In this document: positions 12,493-26,190 of the stretch, in pieces
Numbering within the stretch: the first letter of the stretch is position 1
Layout of the letters: every line of letters begins with the position of its first letter
Position numbers and translations under genes: made by a program
The notes under the pieces: model-generated
Told to the model about the DNA's origin: nothing
Databases searched by the model: none
What the model saw: only the letters and a program-made list of their open reading frames with translations
Assembly (NCBI GenBank): GCA_038373865.1
Contig: JAXGGA010001189.1
Location: forward strand, 62,001 to 126,000
Direction: 5' to 3'
From: Uloborus plumipes
Lineage: Eukaryota; Arthropoda; Arachnida; Araneae; Uloboridae
Length of the DNA: 64,000 bases

Positions 12493-13554
12493 TCTACTTA
12501 TATTAAAAACTGAGTATCTTTCTAACTATCTTTCTTTCTAACTATCTTTCTTTCTAACTATCTTTCTTTCTAACTATCTTTCTTTCTAACTATCTTTCTA
12601 TGTCACGCTTCTTTCTCCTGAACGCCAATGAACTGAAAGTCGAACCAGGTACCGATAGATAGGTAATTTTTCAAGCTTCATTAGTTTCAATCTATATAAT
12701 TATACGATTTTAATTAGCGAAGATATCAATTAATAAGTAGTCAAGTTTAAAGCGATTAAGCCTAATAAATGATTAAATATGAAATCCATTCTTGCATTGC
12801 AAAACGTGGTTGCCATGCCATGAAACAATAATAAAAATGAAAATGAGAATTTTGAATAAAGGCTTAACTAAATCAAACACGAAAACTCATAAGCGGGCGA
12901 CTTACATAGTATTTTTATCGCTAGCTACTTGTAATATTTTGAAACATTCATTTGTTGAAGAGCCATCTACTTATATTAAAAACTGAGTATCAATGTCTGC
13001 TTTTTCTCCTTTGAGCGAGCTGAACCAAGGGCGGATCCAGCTTCTGGTTAAGGAGGGGGTCATTTTCGGAAAGGGGGGGTCAAAGTGCAATTTTTGTGCA
13101 AAAATGGGGTGGTTTGGCAGTTTTTTCGTAAAATAAGTCCCAAAAATGCAATTTTTTGCTATATTTGGTCGGTTAAAGGGGGGGGGGGTCATGATCCCCA
13201 TGACCCCACTCTGGATCCGCGCCTGAGCTGAACTTACTGAAACTTTACTCACCATCTTGAAGGCGCGAAGCATCTCAATAATTCGAATGATTTTTTTTAT
13301 ACAGGAAAAAAGTAAAGGCGTGAAGCGCCTGTTAGCGAGCCGCCTTGGCGGGGAGTAGTTTCTTGACATTTTCCTCACTACTTTCAGGGCACGAAGTGCC
13401 CGTGCAACGCCGGGCCACGTTCGTGGTACGTCTTGAAATCGAATGAACATTAAATTATATCAAATAAAACTTCAGAATGAGGTAAAAGTTAGAGAGGGGG
13501 GACGTTATGCATCAACATGCCGCAGGAAGCTAATCTAGCTGCCCTGGCAGCTAG
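12493..13554 (+). mobile_element. Helitron-like element, copy 1 (compound 5' end)
   Basis: The element starts TCTACTTATATTAAAAACTG after an A and ends with CTAG preceded by the GC-rich hairpin AGCTGCCCTGGCAGCT, as Helitrons do (5' TC, 3' hairpin then CTRR, insertion between A and T). A second identical 5' start lies at 12966, so module A (12493-12965) and module B (12966-13554) share one 3' end. Module A holds five 16-bp repeats (TTTCTTTCTAACTATC). Module B has small palindromes (AGGCGTGAAGCGCCT, GGGCACGAAGTGCCC) and is interrupted by a 200-bp MITE. No RepHel protein is present, so it is non-autonomous. The open frame across module B on the minus strand is not a gene. Confidence 0.78.
13026..13225. 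mobile_element. hAT-type MITE, 200 bp, with 8-bp target duplication
   Basis: The ends are CAAGGGCGGATCCAG and CTGGATCCGCGCCTG, imperfect 15-bp inverted repeats (13 of 15 match). AGCTGAAC flanks both sides (13018-13025 and 13226-13233). The sister Helitron copy at 14026-14033 has AGCTGAAC once and no insert, so the empty site is visible in the same window. An 8-bp duplication with CAGGGGCGGATCCAG-like ends is typical of hAT MITEs. Confidence 0.88.
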
Positions 13555-14359
13555 TCTACTTATATTAAAAACTGAGTATCTTTCTCACTATCTTTCTTTC
13601 TAACTATCTTTCTTTCTATGTCACGCTTCTTTCTCCTGAACGCCAATGACCTGAAAGTCGAACCAGGTACCGATAGATAGGTAATTTTTCAGACTTCATT
13701 AGTTTCAATTGATATAATTATACGATTTTAATTAGCGAAGATATCAATTAATAAGTAGTCAAGTTTGAAGCGATTAAGCCTAATAAATGATTAAATATGA
13801 AATCCATTCTTGCAAACCGTCGTTGCTATGAAACAGTATAATAACAATGATAATGAGAATTTTGAATGAAGGCTTAACTAAATCAAACACGAAACTCATA
13901 AGCGGGCCACTTACGTAGAATTTTTATCGCTAGCTACTGGTAATATTTTGAAACATTTATTTGTTGAAGAGCCATCTACTTATATTAAAAACTGAGTATC
14001 TATGTCTGCTTTTTTCCTTTGAGCGAGCTGAACTTACTGAAACTTTCCTCACCATCTTGAAGACGTGAAGCATCTCAATAATTCGAATGATTTTTTTTAT
14101 ATAGGAAAAAAGTAAAGGCGTGAAGCGCCTGTAAGCGAGCCGCCTTGGCGGGGAGTAGTTTCTTTAAATTTTTTTCTCACTACTTTCAGGGCACGAAGTG
14201 CCCGTGCAACGCCGGGCCACGTGCGTGGTATGTCTTGAAATCGAATGAACATTAAATTATATCAAATAATATAACTTCAGAATGAGGTAAAAGTTAGAGA
14301 GGGGGGACGTTATGCATCAACATGCCGCAGGAAGCTAATCTAGCTGCCCTGGCAGCTAG
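13555..14359 (+). mobile_element. Helitron-like element, copy 2, head-to-tail with copy 1
   Basis: This copy begins TCTACTTATATTAAAAACTG at the base after copy 1's CTAG, with no spacer. It repeats the plan of copy 1: module A (13555-13974), a second 5' start at 13975, and the 3' hairpin plus CTAG at 14356-14359, followed by T. It has fewer 16-bp repeats and lacks the hAT MITE. Sequence agreement with copy 1 is high throughout, indicating a fairly recent tandem event. Confidence 0.78.
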
Positions 14360-16622
14360 TTAAAAGATTAACATATCAAATAATAATACAAAAGAAAAAT
14401 ATATTTAAAGCATCAGGTACTTATAAATTACTGTTTTCTAGACTCTGTTATGGAGAACATTAAAAAGAAAAAAAGCAAAGTGTAAATTCATGAAAAAGTG
14501 ATTGCAAGATGAGTTTCCGCAAGAAAAAAATACTCAACATTCTAAAAAGATATTTTATATTCTATTTAGTACATTTCTTAACGAATACATGTTTGATGCT
14601 AAATTTGTTTCCATCAATAAAGTGAAGCACCTTGCACCTTGCTATAAATCGATTCTGTTTCTTTTTCTGTTATATTTTAATAGAAAATAAATATTATCCT
14701 TTTTTTAACTAAAAATTGTTCTGCTTTTAAATTTATTATTATAAATGAACATATACGTTTTTGTAACAGCAAAATAAATTAATTGAGGGTTATACCGATT
14801 CCATAACAACGATCCTTTAAGAGTACAAAAAAGGAGGTACATTTTTCCCAATAAAATTTTAAGAGTTTTTTTTTTCGAAACATTATTGCTAAAAGTGTTT
14901 TGCAAGGATTATCACGGAAAGGTCTCTTGATTATTTTGGTTACTTACGAAAGCTCGCACGTTTTCTTCTTTATTTATTACTAGCTTCAATGTCCGGCGAT
15001 GTTCGGCCAACATCGAAAAAAAAATAAGTTGTGCCATATTGGACGCGGGTTTAACATCAGGCTCAAATAAAAGAGAGAAAATTATTCACATTCAATTGTA
15101 GAGAAAAGGAGTTTCATGGCTCAACATTTCAAAGTAGACACCTTTATATTTTTTTTTCCAAAAACGCACTTCTGTATAGACGGAATAACAAGAGCAAAAA
15201 TTCAGTTTTGTGGATTTTTTAGTGTCCCCTCAACCCATGTAAATTCATAAACATCAAAAGACCCTTGTAACCACCCCCCTTCAATTTACATCAAATGTCC
15301 ATCTAAAATGTAGATTTGTAGTGAAACTGCGTACACACACGATTACATATACAGCCCTTTTTATATGCATATATTACTAGGTTAATAAGAGCGGTGTCAT
15401 ATAAGCTCTAAATCAATAAATAACCCCAATCACTCTCAGAACTGACGGAAATGCAGTAAGTTTCTGTGTAAAAAGTGTCTGTGCTTTTTTGGTTTGGCTT
15501 GCAGGAAATTGTACAGCGGAATGAAAGGTACTAATAATTCACTATTACAACTGTTGTAAAAAAAACCGTAATTGGCAGTAGGCATCGAGTTTATTTCAAG
15601 GACAAATTTATTATTCATACACGTATTAATAATCATAAAAAATCATCTAGAAAATGCCAAATATTAGTTTATGAACTAATATATTTAATTTTCAAAAAAC
15701 TCTAAAAAGCATAGAAAACATTTTTTTTTTTTTTTTGCTGTTCTTCAAGCTATGCATTAAACTTTATTTGTTTAAAAAACTCAACTTTAAATATATTTTT
15801 ATCTTATTGTGGTTTGCTATTTTAAATAAATAATCAGTCAGACAGTGCATTTTGATTACGTAGTTTTTTCCCGTTATCAATAAAGATAAATTCTATGTAG
15901 GTTTAGAAAATGTTTTGTTTCGAAGAAAATCGAAAATTTTAAGAATATGCTTTTCCCGATTAAGGAAGAAACATTTTTTCGAAGGTAAATGTGATTACTT
16001 TTAGAGAAACAAAGTAATTTAATTATTGATTTTGTAACACGTTCACTTTGTTCTTTCTTTAATTAATGAAAAAAGGTTATTCCTAATCTAATTATCTCGT
16101 TGTCCACACAAAATGGCAACTGTTAAAAAAGAAAAAGAACGAAATAAATAGCAGAAGTCTGTTAAGTTCAATTTTTAACAAAGAGACAAAATACATTAGT
16201 ACTATTAAGTGTGCTGAGTAGGTGCGAAATTTATTGACACAAAACATTAAAGCATACGTTGAATTAATCTAAATGTTAATTATTTGGTTATTAAAGCAAC
16301 AATGTTTAAGTGATTATTATTTTAGTTTTATGTTTGATTGTTACAGAAAGCTTCGTTAAAAATATTCAAATCCTATAAGCAACTGAAAACATTATTAATT
16401 AAGCAGTTATTGTGCAATGTAACTGGTGCTTGAAAAAGGTTATAAATTACTCTTCGAAAGTAAATGATCAATTAGTATTAGTGAACGAAAATAAATACGA
16501 AAATGAAGTGAGCTAAAAATATGGAATATACCTAATAAAACTAAATACAATAATGTGGTTTAAAATTTTATATTGCACTCCAATATCCCCGTTCTTAACA
16601 CTACTCGTTTCTTAACCTGTTA
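14360..16622. other. AT-rich stretch with one R1-like edge
   Basis: No gene is seen. Near 14980-15040 ACTAGCTTCAATGTCCGGCG resembles the GC-rich edge of family R1. Confidence 0.4.
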
Positions 16623-16690
16623 GTTGGTTGTATGGTTGGTTGGTTGTTGGTTGGTTGGTTGGTTGGTTGGTTGGTTGGTTGGTTGGTTGA
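16623..16690. repeat. (TTGG)n microsatellite
   Basis: A run of GGTT units, slightly interrupted at its left side, ending in TTGATTGATTG. Confidence 0.95.
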
Positions 16691-16748
16691 TTGATTGAAT
16701 AATGGATTGTTTTGAATTTATGGTACAAGCGCCTCATTAGGCTATACT

Positions 16749-17165
16749 CCCTAGCAGTATAATCTCATCGGCCGATGATCGGTCATTCATCGAAACCCGA
16801 TGAAATTCTCATCGGCCGATAATCGGATTCGATGAGTTCTCATCGGGAATTGCTCCAATATGTCTCATCGGCCAAACAGAATCCGAGCAGCAAAATCCGA
16901 TTAGTTTTGCTCGAAATACGATGAGATTTGGAGCAATTTACGAGAAGTGCAGTCACGTGCCGATGAATTTAGGATCAATTTTGGTTGCTCGGCTTTTTTT
17001 CATCGGGAAAGTTGATCGGAAGGATATCGCATTCCGATGTAGCTCATCGAAAACCGTGCTTGGATACTGATCATCTTGGAACGATGTCATCGTGCGTTGC
17101 GGGATCAATTTACGAGGAGTTCAATGATCGGCCGAGCAAAATCCGATGAGTTGATGCTACTTGGG
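16749..17165. mobile_element. Unclassified MITE rich in ATCGG/CCGAT motifs, ~417 bp
   Basis: The left end CCCTAGCAGTATAATCTCAT and the right end (reverse complement CCCAAGTAGCATCAACTCAT) form imperfect inverted repeats followed on both sides by CGG. The interior is denser in G+C than its surroundings and packed with CATCGG, GATCGG and CCGATGAG in both orientations. No coding capacity. The target duplication is not clear, so I do not name a superfamily. Confidence 0.6.
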
Positions 17166-18354
17166 CTGCGTCAAACGATAGAATTGTTAAGTTAGAACAA
17201 GGAGATGAATGCCGAAACGGAAATTACATTAACTACAATGGACATAAAACCTTATATTTTCTTTAAAAAATTTCGAAGTCGACACATAATCGTCGAGTAT
17301 CCACCAAAACGTCGAGTATCAATACTCATCATTAATGCACGCCTGTATTTTTGAAGACTTTTAGTGGAACATTTGAAACCAGAGTAAATCGTAAGATCAT
17401 CACTACTTCACCTCACAAATATTATACGTTTAAACTTCTGCGCAATGAATTATGAGGATTTTTTTTTTCTTCACATGATAAATATGATAACACATGATAA
17501 ATATGATATCGTAAGGCTAGATACTTAGAGTGGCTTTATGTCGTTCACCACTAATAAGTTAATCCCTAGTTATTGTTTATGGTAGTTAATACGTTCCATC
17601 TTCGGTAAGAACGCTGGTTTTGCTCTAAAAAAGGGCAAACCATCGTGGCTACAATAAAACCCAGGGTTTAGTGGAAAATGTTACTTTATTGAGGCAAAAT
17701 TTTGATTGCTTTGTATTTACAAAAAAAAAGTTTAAATGTATTTGAGTATAGTTAAAGAATGTTACATCTCACTTAAATAAAAATCATCCAGAAAATGATT
17801 CCTTTACATTTTCATCTTTATCAGAAATCAATTAAAGTTCCTTTTTTTTAATTAAAAACTGAAATGTTTCCCATCAAAAGTTTAGCAAGTATGTAACTTA
17901 CATTTTTGTTTTAATCCTCCCACATCTTCTGTGAGGCTTTTTCAATTTTCATGACAGCTCATCTTTGGTGCCCGATCGACTCCAAAACGCAGACAGCACA
18001 ATCTGAATATAAAAGTTCAACTCCATTTTCATCCGAGACACTTCAAAGGAATTACTTGTACTTTTCGGTGCTTCTCCCTGTCAAAAAAAATACGTTGTTG
18101 AATCAGAATGTTAGAACTGAAATTCGACAGAAACGTTTTTAATTCGTGTTTTTTTTAAATTATTTCTCTTTAAAGGCTCTTATCGTTAAAAATGAATTCA
18201 CTTTATTTACAAATTTGGACTGATTAAAACTTAAAATATTAGTCAAAAGGTGGCTTTCAATAATGCACGTTGTGTAGAATAGTTCAAAAATTACTAATTG
18301 TTTTCCACACTAACTACGATTGTACGAGTTTTAATTAATTTATTTTTTTACTAG
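17166..18354. other. AT-rich stretch, nothing recognised
   Basis: No gene or mobile element recognised. Confidence 0.45.
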
Positions 18355-18835
18355 GGTTATTACGTGGCGTTGTCCGGGTGCTTATAAATACAACATAGTA
18401 GTTACTAATAGTAGTTCAAATAGTGCTGAATACAAATAACTGTAGCAGTAATTGTTTTTTACTCATTTCATGCTAAAATGAACACAGTGAGCCTTAAATT
18501 GATAATTCATTGTTACTCGTAATCTTTGTCGGAAAATAATCATATTTAAATGTGTTAAATGTTATCAGTTTATATGCTTAAAGTTTTATCTCTATTACTC
18601 TATTTAAAATGAAAAGAAAATGGCCATTTTGGGGCGAAAACTTGAATTCTGAGCTTTTTGGATTTCTTTAAAATTTCAAAACCACGTCTATGTGAATTCT
18701 AGTGCATCAGGGAACCTCTGTGCCAAGTTTGATGAAAATACGACTAAAACTGAATTTGTATAAGGAACAAACATACATACAAACAAAAAAAAAAAACAAA
18801 CAAACAAACATCCATTTTTATATACATATAGACTG
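18355..18835 (-). repeat. Dispersed repeat family R1, copy 2 (inverted)
   Basis: The left edge GTTGTCCGGGTGCTTATAAA is the reverse complement of the GC-rich right edge of the copy near 55260. The far side reaches TTGTATAAGGAACAAACATA and an (AAAC)n run, mirroring copies 1 and 3. Confidence 0.7.
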
Positions 18836-19249
18836 CATTTTTTGAACAAATAAATCAGAAATTCTGAAAAACAGGAGCAGTGATCCGTACCAATGTACAC
18901 CAAAGAATTAATCCTTCAGCCTCTATGTAATAATATTTGAGTTTTAGCTAAAAATTCTGGCATTGCAAATATATCAGTTATTTATTTGATTTTATCATTT
19001 ATTATTTTAAATTTTTTACCAGTCAGTTAAATCATTTCTATGAAGAATGGATTAAAGGTATAAATAATATATAGTTGAAATAACTTTTCTTTTATTAATT
19101 GAAGAGAAAATTACCACCATATGTAAGAGAACATTTTATCGTAATTCACATAGCATGAAAAATTATGGGATACTAATGTGTTATATTTTACGTAAATATA
19201 AAACTAAAAGTATTGTTTTTAAAATTAAATACATTTCTTAATTGAAAGC
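18836..19249. other. AT-rich stretch, nothing recognised
   Basis: No gene or mobile element recognised. Confidence 0.4.
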
Positions 19250-19450
19250 AGCTAGTTTATATTGTAATACGCTTTTATTAGTTTCACCTATGGGTTTGCT
19301 TGTTTGTATGTATGTAACTCTGAATAAATGATAAAATTCACGTTCTTCGCAAACATAAAGGAATTATATTTAAAACTATTATTGGTACTAAAGGCTAAAC
19401 AATATTACATGTTGATGCATTATAAGTGCATGTAAACTAAGCGGATAGTT
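19250..19450 (-). repeat. Dispersed repeat family R2, copy 2 (uninterrupted)
   Basis: Matches 4760-4848 plus 5362-5630 on the opposite strand and provides the empty site for the TTAA insertion there. Confidence 0.65.
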
Positions 19451-19771
19451 AATATTTTGAAGACCAGAGGAAAAACAGTTAGAGTATCATGGAAATATAG
19501 TTTAAACTTTAGTATTAATGATAGTATTACTTTTATATATGTAGAGAACGTGACTTTTATCTTTTAAAAAATTCTCGGAACGACTTGAGATTTCAGTAGT
19601 ACTTTGATAAATTACTTACTAAGAAAGTTTGACTAAACAACAGTTTGATTAACTCGAAGAGCGTATTTTTTTAGTTTTTTTTTTTTTTTTTTAAACTATG
19701 ATTTGTGTTATTATACATATAGGTAAAGATAACAGGATCACAAAAAAACTTGTGACTTGTCATCGAGAGAT

Positions 19772-20072
19772 AGGGGCCGTGGTGGCCCGATCGGTAAGGC
19801 ATCGGACTCGTGTCCGGAGGGACCCGGGTTCGATCCCAGCCGATCAAAGATCCACCGTCTTGATTAATGGTGGCTGGGAGGCGTTAAAAATGTCGTGGTC
19901 ACAAAGTCCTCCAAGTGAAACGATACCTCTGGCGGTGCCTGTGCCTAGGATTTGCTCAACCGTAGGTTCTGGTTCAAAATTAAGAAAAGAGCGCTCTTCA
20001 GGGCCCTATCCCGGTTAAACCACGAAGCTGTGGTAGGTACGGGGGACCCTGGAGGTGTGAAATGAAATGAAA
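19772..20072 (+). mobile_element. tRNA-derived SINE, 301 bp
   Basis: The head resembles a tRNA: GGGGCCGTGGTGGCCCGATC, with an A-box-like TGGCCCGATCGG (19783-19794) and a B box GGTTCGATCC (19827-19836) about 33 bp downstream, the internal RNA polymerase III promoter layout. A body of about 200 bp follows, ending in a short (GAAAT)n tail. The 14-bp target duplication TGTCATCGAGAGAT is perfect on both sides (19758-19771 and 20073-20086), so insertion is probably young. An open frame of 106 codons crosses it (19698-20018) but is only the translated SINE. Confidence 0.9.
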
Positions 20073-20566
20073 TGTCATCGAGAGATCGTATATTTTTTCA
20101 TACCGTTCAGTTCAAATCACGCTGATAGAAATAGTGTTTTGATTCATAAAGCATTTTCTAACTTTTATTTTATTTAAAACCTAAAGAGAGATTCAGTTCT
20201 TAACTGGATCTATTAAATTAAACTAAAAAAATAAGCGGATATGTTCACGATAACGACTTCTTAACATGCATCGTAATTAAAAATTAAACTTCGCTGCAAA
20301 CCCGAAAAATCAATTTACTAATACAATGAAGAAAATATGCAATAAGGCGCGGCTTTCTCTTCAGAGCAAGTAAATGGTCCGAAACAGCATTCATAACCTA
20401 ATTAAATTTTCTACTGAAAGCTTTGTTTAAGTAGGTGCTCTTTCTTTCTGCTTGGACGATGCTTCAATAAGTTTACCGTAATAGCTTCAGCATGATGATA
20501 ATTATTTCCATTCGTTTCCTGATACCATAATGGCGTCATTAGTTGGATCGGCAACGTTAACGCAGG

Positions 20567-21600
20567 GTTAGAGTTATGAATACAAATACGTACTCCGTTT
20601 TATCGTCAATTCGCATTTTTACGCTTATTGGGGATAATATCTGCTCATCATTTCAGGAAAATTACCTCACTTCTGATGGTTATGGCATAAAGTATATGAT
20701 GTAAATTAATGATCAAAATAAACTAGTTTAACGACTACTGCTGTTTATTAATCATTTATAGCTTTTAACTATGCATTTTTTTAAAAGTATTTAAATTAAT
20801 TTTTAATGGTTTGATTCTTTTTAAATAATTTATAGCTGAAATTCATACAAGTAAGACAGTTGAAAGATGTTGCTTTGCTTAAAATGTGCGTCTTTATTCA
20901 TAAAATTAATGTAATGATCATGAAAGTAAAATAAAATTGGAATTTGATTTTGGGTGGTGAGACTGTATTCGAGTGCATGATGAATGTAACGCAAGGTTGC
21001 ACGCCGGTAAAAAATAAAAACTTCGACTCTTGATTGATAAAATAGTTTTTGTGACGCGTTAACCATTTTGGATTTGTACTTCACGAACGTTTTTTAAGTT
21101 TTTTCTGCAAAATTATATTATTTTATTATTATAGAAATGAAAGGAATTGATACAGTACACACTTGAATTTATCTTTGCTGATTGTAATGAGTTATGAATG
21201 CAAATGCGTACTCCATTTTCTCGTCGATTCGCATTTTTACGCTTATTGAAGATAATATCTGCTCGTTATTTCAGGAAAATTTACTCGCTTCTGATGGTTA
21301 TGGCATGGAGTATGATGTAAATTAATGACCAGAGTAGTCTAGTTTAACGACTCTAATTCTGTTTATTAACCATTTATAACTTCTCATTCTGCCTTTTTCT
21401 GAAATATTTTAAAGGAATTAAAAATAGTTTGATTAATTTCAATAGTGATTAGCAGATTTTCGTTCAAGTTATACTCGGGCTCAAGTACTCAAGAGATATC
21501 AGCAACAACAATTCATTCAAGAAGGAGTGCTAAATATTTTCAATTGCGTAAAATGTGCGTCTTTGTTGATAAAATTAATGTAGTAGATATAAAAATGAAA
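20567..21600 (+). repeat. Old direct duplication, ~350-bp blocks
   Basis: GAGTTATGAATACAAATACG at 20572 and its diverged twin near 21190 start two blocks that share CGCATTTTTACGCTTATTG, CTTCTGATGGTTATGGCAT and GTAAATTAATGA, and later AAAATGTGCGTCTTT (20880 and 21549). Spacing is 613 bp at the left and 669 bp at the right, so indels have accumulated. No gene is recognised in either block. Confidence 0.7.
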
Positions 21601-22431
21601 GAGCATACGAAAACTGTTGCGTTTCGAAAAATGTATCGCTTTTATGAACTCCTGAGGATAAAAACGAGAAAGAATGTAAAAGAAATTAACCATAGAATGA
21701 ATAAATTCAACGATCTATTTTAAGGTACAAAGAAGAGTACTGTATTAACGGGAAAATTAAATAACTGCATGAATAATTTGACATTGAAGTGATTACGGAA
21801 ATACGGTTATTTTGAGCCTTTAACAGACAGGATAAAATACACGACGAAGTTATTATTATTAAGGGTCATTTTAATTTTAAAAAAAAACTAAAAAAAAAAG
21901 ACTATTTTACAAAAACGTAGTGCTAGAAATGCAAATACTACGTATCTAGTTCTTAAAGTTGGACAAATTCAACGAGTTTTTAGTTCCAAAAACTACTAAA
22001 ATTTTCAAATTTCAAAAATTGTTAGGTTCCAAAATATAAGAACTATCAGAAAAAAGGAAGAAAAGCGAACAAGAAAATCAATATTTCAAGTGATCAAGCT
22101 GTCTATTTGATCTCGTAAATGTATAAATGTGAGCTTTCGTCTAATTGTCTTAATATATCATTCGTATAAAAAAGACTAAATAGTCTTAATATATCATTCG
22201 TATATATGATTTAAAATCATCACAATGTTAGACTTTGAAAATTCCTGTCTATTAAATTTTAAACATTGAAAATTACATATTTATTTCTACCCCAGCAAAA
22301 GAGCCGCATTTACTGGCAATTCTTATTTGAAAAGTAATTTATTGGTTTTCAGTTTTTCTATTCTATAGTTAAACAGTTTGGCAGCATGAATTCTTTAAGC
22401 TTAAATGCATCATTATTTTTGACTGTTTTAA
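21601..22431. other. AT-rich stretch, nothing recognised
   Basis: No gene or mobile element recognised. Confidence 0.4.
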
Positions 22432-22643
22432 TTATAATTCAACCGCGACGAGATGGCCGGTGTCATTCAAATGAGAAAACGAGTCCATTCCTAAAATAGG
22501 TAGAATTTCTACCCATTCAAATTCCCCCATCAATTGTGAATCCCATTCCTCAATTTTCATCTGCGTATCACCCCTTCCTAAAAGTGGACAATCCTGAAAA
22601 AAGGAGGGAATCACAGGCCATCTCTGCGAAGTTGAATTATATC
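22432..22643. mobile_element. Short terminal-inverted-repeat element, ~212 bp
   Basis: The left TATAATTCAACCGCGACGAG then ATGGCC is mirrored by the right end, whose reverse complement reads TATAATTCAACTTCGCAGAG then ATGGCC. A 60-codon open frame fills the minus strand between them, but its ends coincide with the inverted repeats, so I treat the frame as chance. It lies 9 bp left of the next element. Confidence 0.55.
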
Positions 22644-22651
22644 TAATAATG

Positions 22652-23781
22652 CAATTGGGTCATTTTCACCATATGCTTACATTTCAAAATTTTTAAGTAA
22701 TTTTTTTAACTTGCTATTTTCTTTTAGAAACACTAACAGATGTTTAGTCACATATTGTAGGTGTGTAAAAAAGTAACTGGTTGTACACTTTGATGAATAA
22801 TTAAGTATTCAAATACTGTTGTAAAACCGTAAGTTGCAAGGAAAATTGTCGTCCATTACCATACAAAATCAATATGAAATCTCACTTTTAAACTATATTA
22901 TAGAGCCTAGAATCAACTTCATTTGAAATTATTTGCGCCCTGAAGCTTAAAACGATGTTTGTGATGATTGAAATATTGATCAAAAACTCTATGGTAACGA
23001 GTTTGACATTTGGTAACGGATTTGACCAGTAACGGACTTGACATTTCAACCAAAATGTCAAATAATGGCTAGGTTGTCGAATTTAAAAATTGAACTACAA
23101 TATGCATTTTCTTAGAGTTGTATAATGAACAATATTTAGGGGTTAAAGTTTAGAAAAAGTAAAAATTAATACTAAAATCTTTGGTAACGGACTTGACAAA
23201 GAATAAAAATACGCACCTGGAAAAAATTTTGTGCGAAACGCCACAGCAATACTTCTCGACTCAGGGAAACAAAATGGTACAAAATAGTTACGTCACTAAT
23301 TTGTTAAGTTAACTGAATACTTGTTACCATCTTTTGACTTCAATAAATACCTTTTTTAGCTAAAATAATCTTAGGGTAACGGACTTGACAAGAACTTCCG
23401 GACAAAATATATTCATACATTTCTTATTGAAATAAAATTACTATTGTCAATATTTATCATGAATACCATATACTAATAGTCAATATATAAAAATAATATG
23501 TCGCATTTACTTTTTTTGACCATTAAGTATAGGAAAAAAATAGTTGAACTTGCGAAAATTGGAAATGGACAAGCGTTTTTGCCTTGATTCTCATTTTTAA
23601 AGACTTATATAAAAATGAATAAATAAATTTCAATAATTTGTTGAGTGATAGAATTTTTTGGGGGGTATTTCTAGTAGAAAATAATTGTTCGCATTGAATT
23701 CAAAACATAAGTTATGCTTCAAAATCGTCTTTTTAACCTCCGGACAGCAAATGTAAGCAAATTTTGAAAATGACCCAATTG
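22652..23781. mobile_element. Terminal-inverted-repeat element A, ~1.13 kb, with repeated internal phrase
   Basis: The ends are GGGTCATTTTCACCATATGC and a right end whose reverse complement is GGGTCATTTTCAAAATTTGC, both followed by TTACATTT. AATT stands outside each end, either a 4-bp target duplication or part of the inverted repeat; AATT is its own complement, so the two cannot be told apart here. The phrase GTAACGGACTTGACA or a close variant occurs five times in the same orientation (22993-23045 three times, 23182, 23373). No transposase is visible. The GGGTCATT start resembles the GGGCCATT start of the element at 59714-61681. Confidence 0.7.
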
Positions 23782-26045
<2,264 letters not shown>

Positions 26046-26119
26046 TACACTGAAGTGACAAAAGTCATGGGATAGCAATATGCAAATTTTCAGATGGCAG
26101 TAGCATCGCATAGAACGGG

Positions 26120-26126
26120 TATAAAT
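26120..26126 (+). promoter_or_regulatory. Candidate TATA box of the Tc1 transposase
   Basis: TATAAAT lies 65 bp upstream of the transposase ATG. It is the only good TATA match between the left inverted repeat and the gene; transcription would be expected to begin near 26150. The same box is at 41443-41449 in copy 2. One of the two differences between copies (G or A at 26117 / 41440) is three bases upstream of it. Confidence 0.45.
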
Positions 26127-26190
26127 GCGCAGTGCTTTTACAGAGCTTTCATTTCTGTTCAAGTTATTCATGTGAAGAGGTTTTAACGTG

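Noticed and set aside
12971..13450. 159-codon minus-strand frame
   Set aside because: It crosses a Helitron module and the inserted hAT-type MITE, and so cannot be an ancestral gene.
19698..20018. 106-codon frame including GAVVARSVRHRTRVRRDPGS
   Set aside because: It is a read-through of the tRNA-like head and body of the SINE at 19772-20072.
21445..21723. 92-codon plus-strand frame
   Set aside because: It lies in one copy of an old direct duplication; the other copy does not keep the frame.
22432..22614. 60-codon minus-strand frame
   Set aside because: It fills a short inverted-repeat element exactly; no known motif, and the ends coincide with the repeats.
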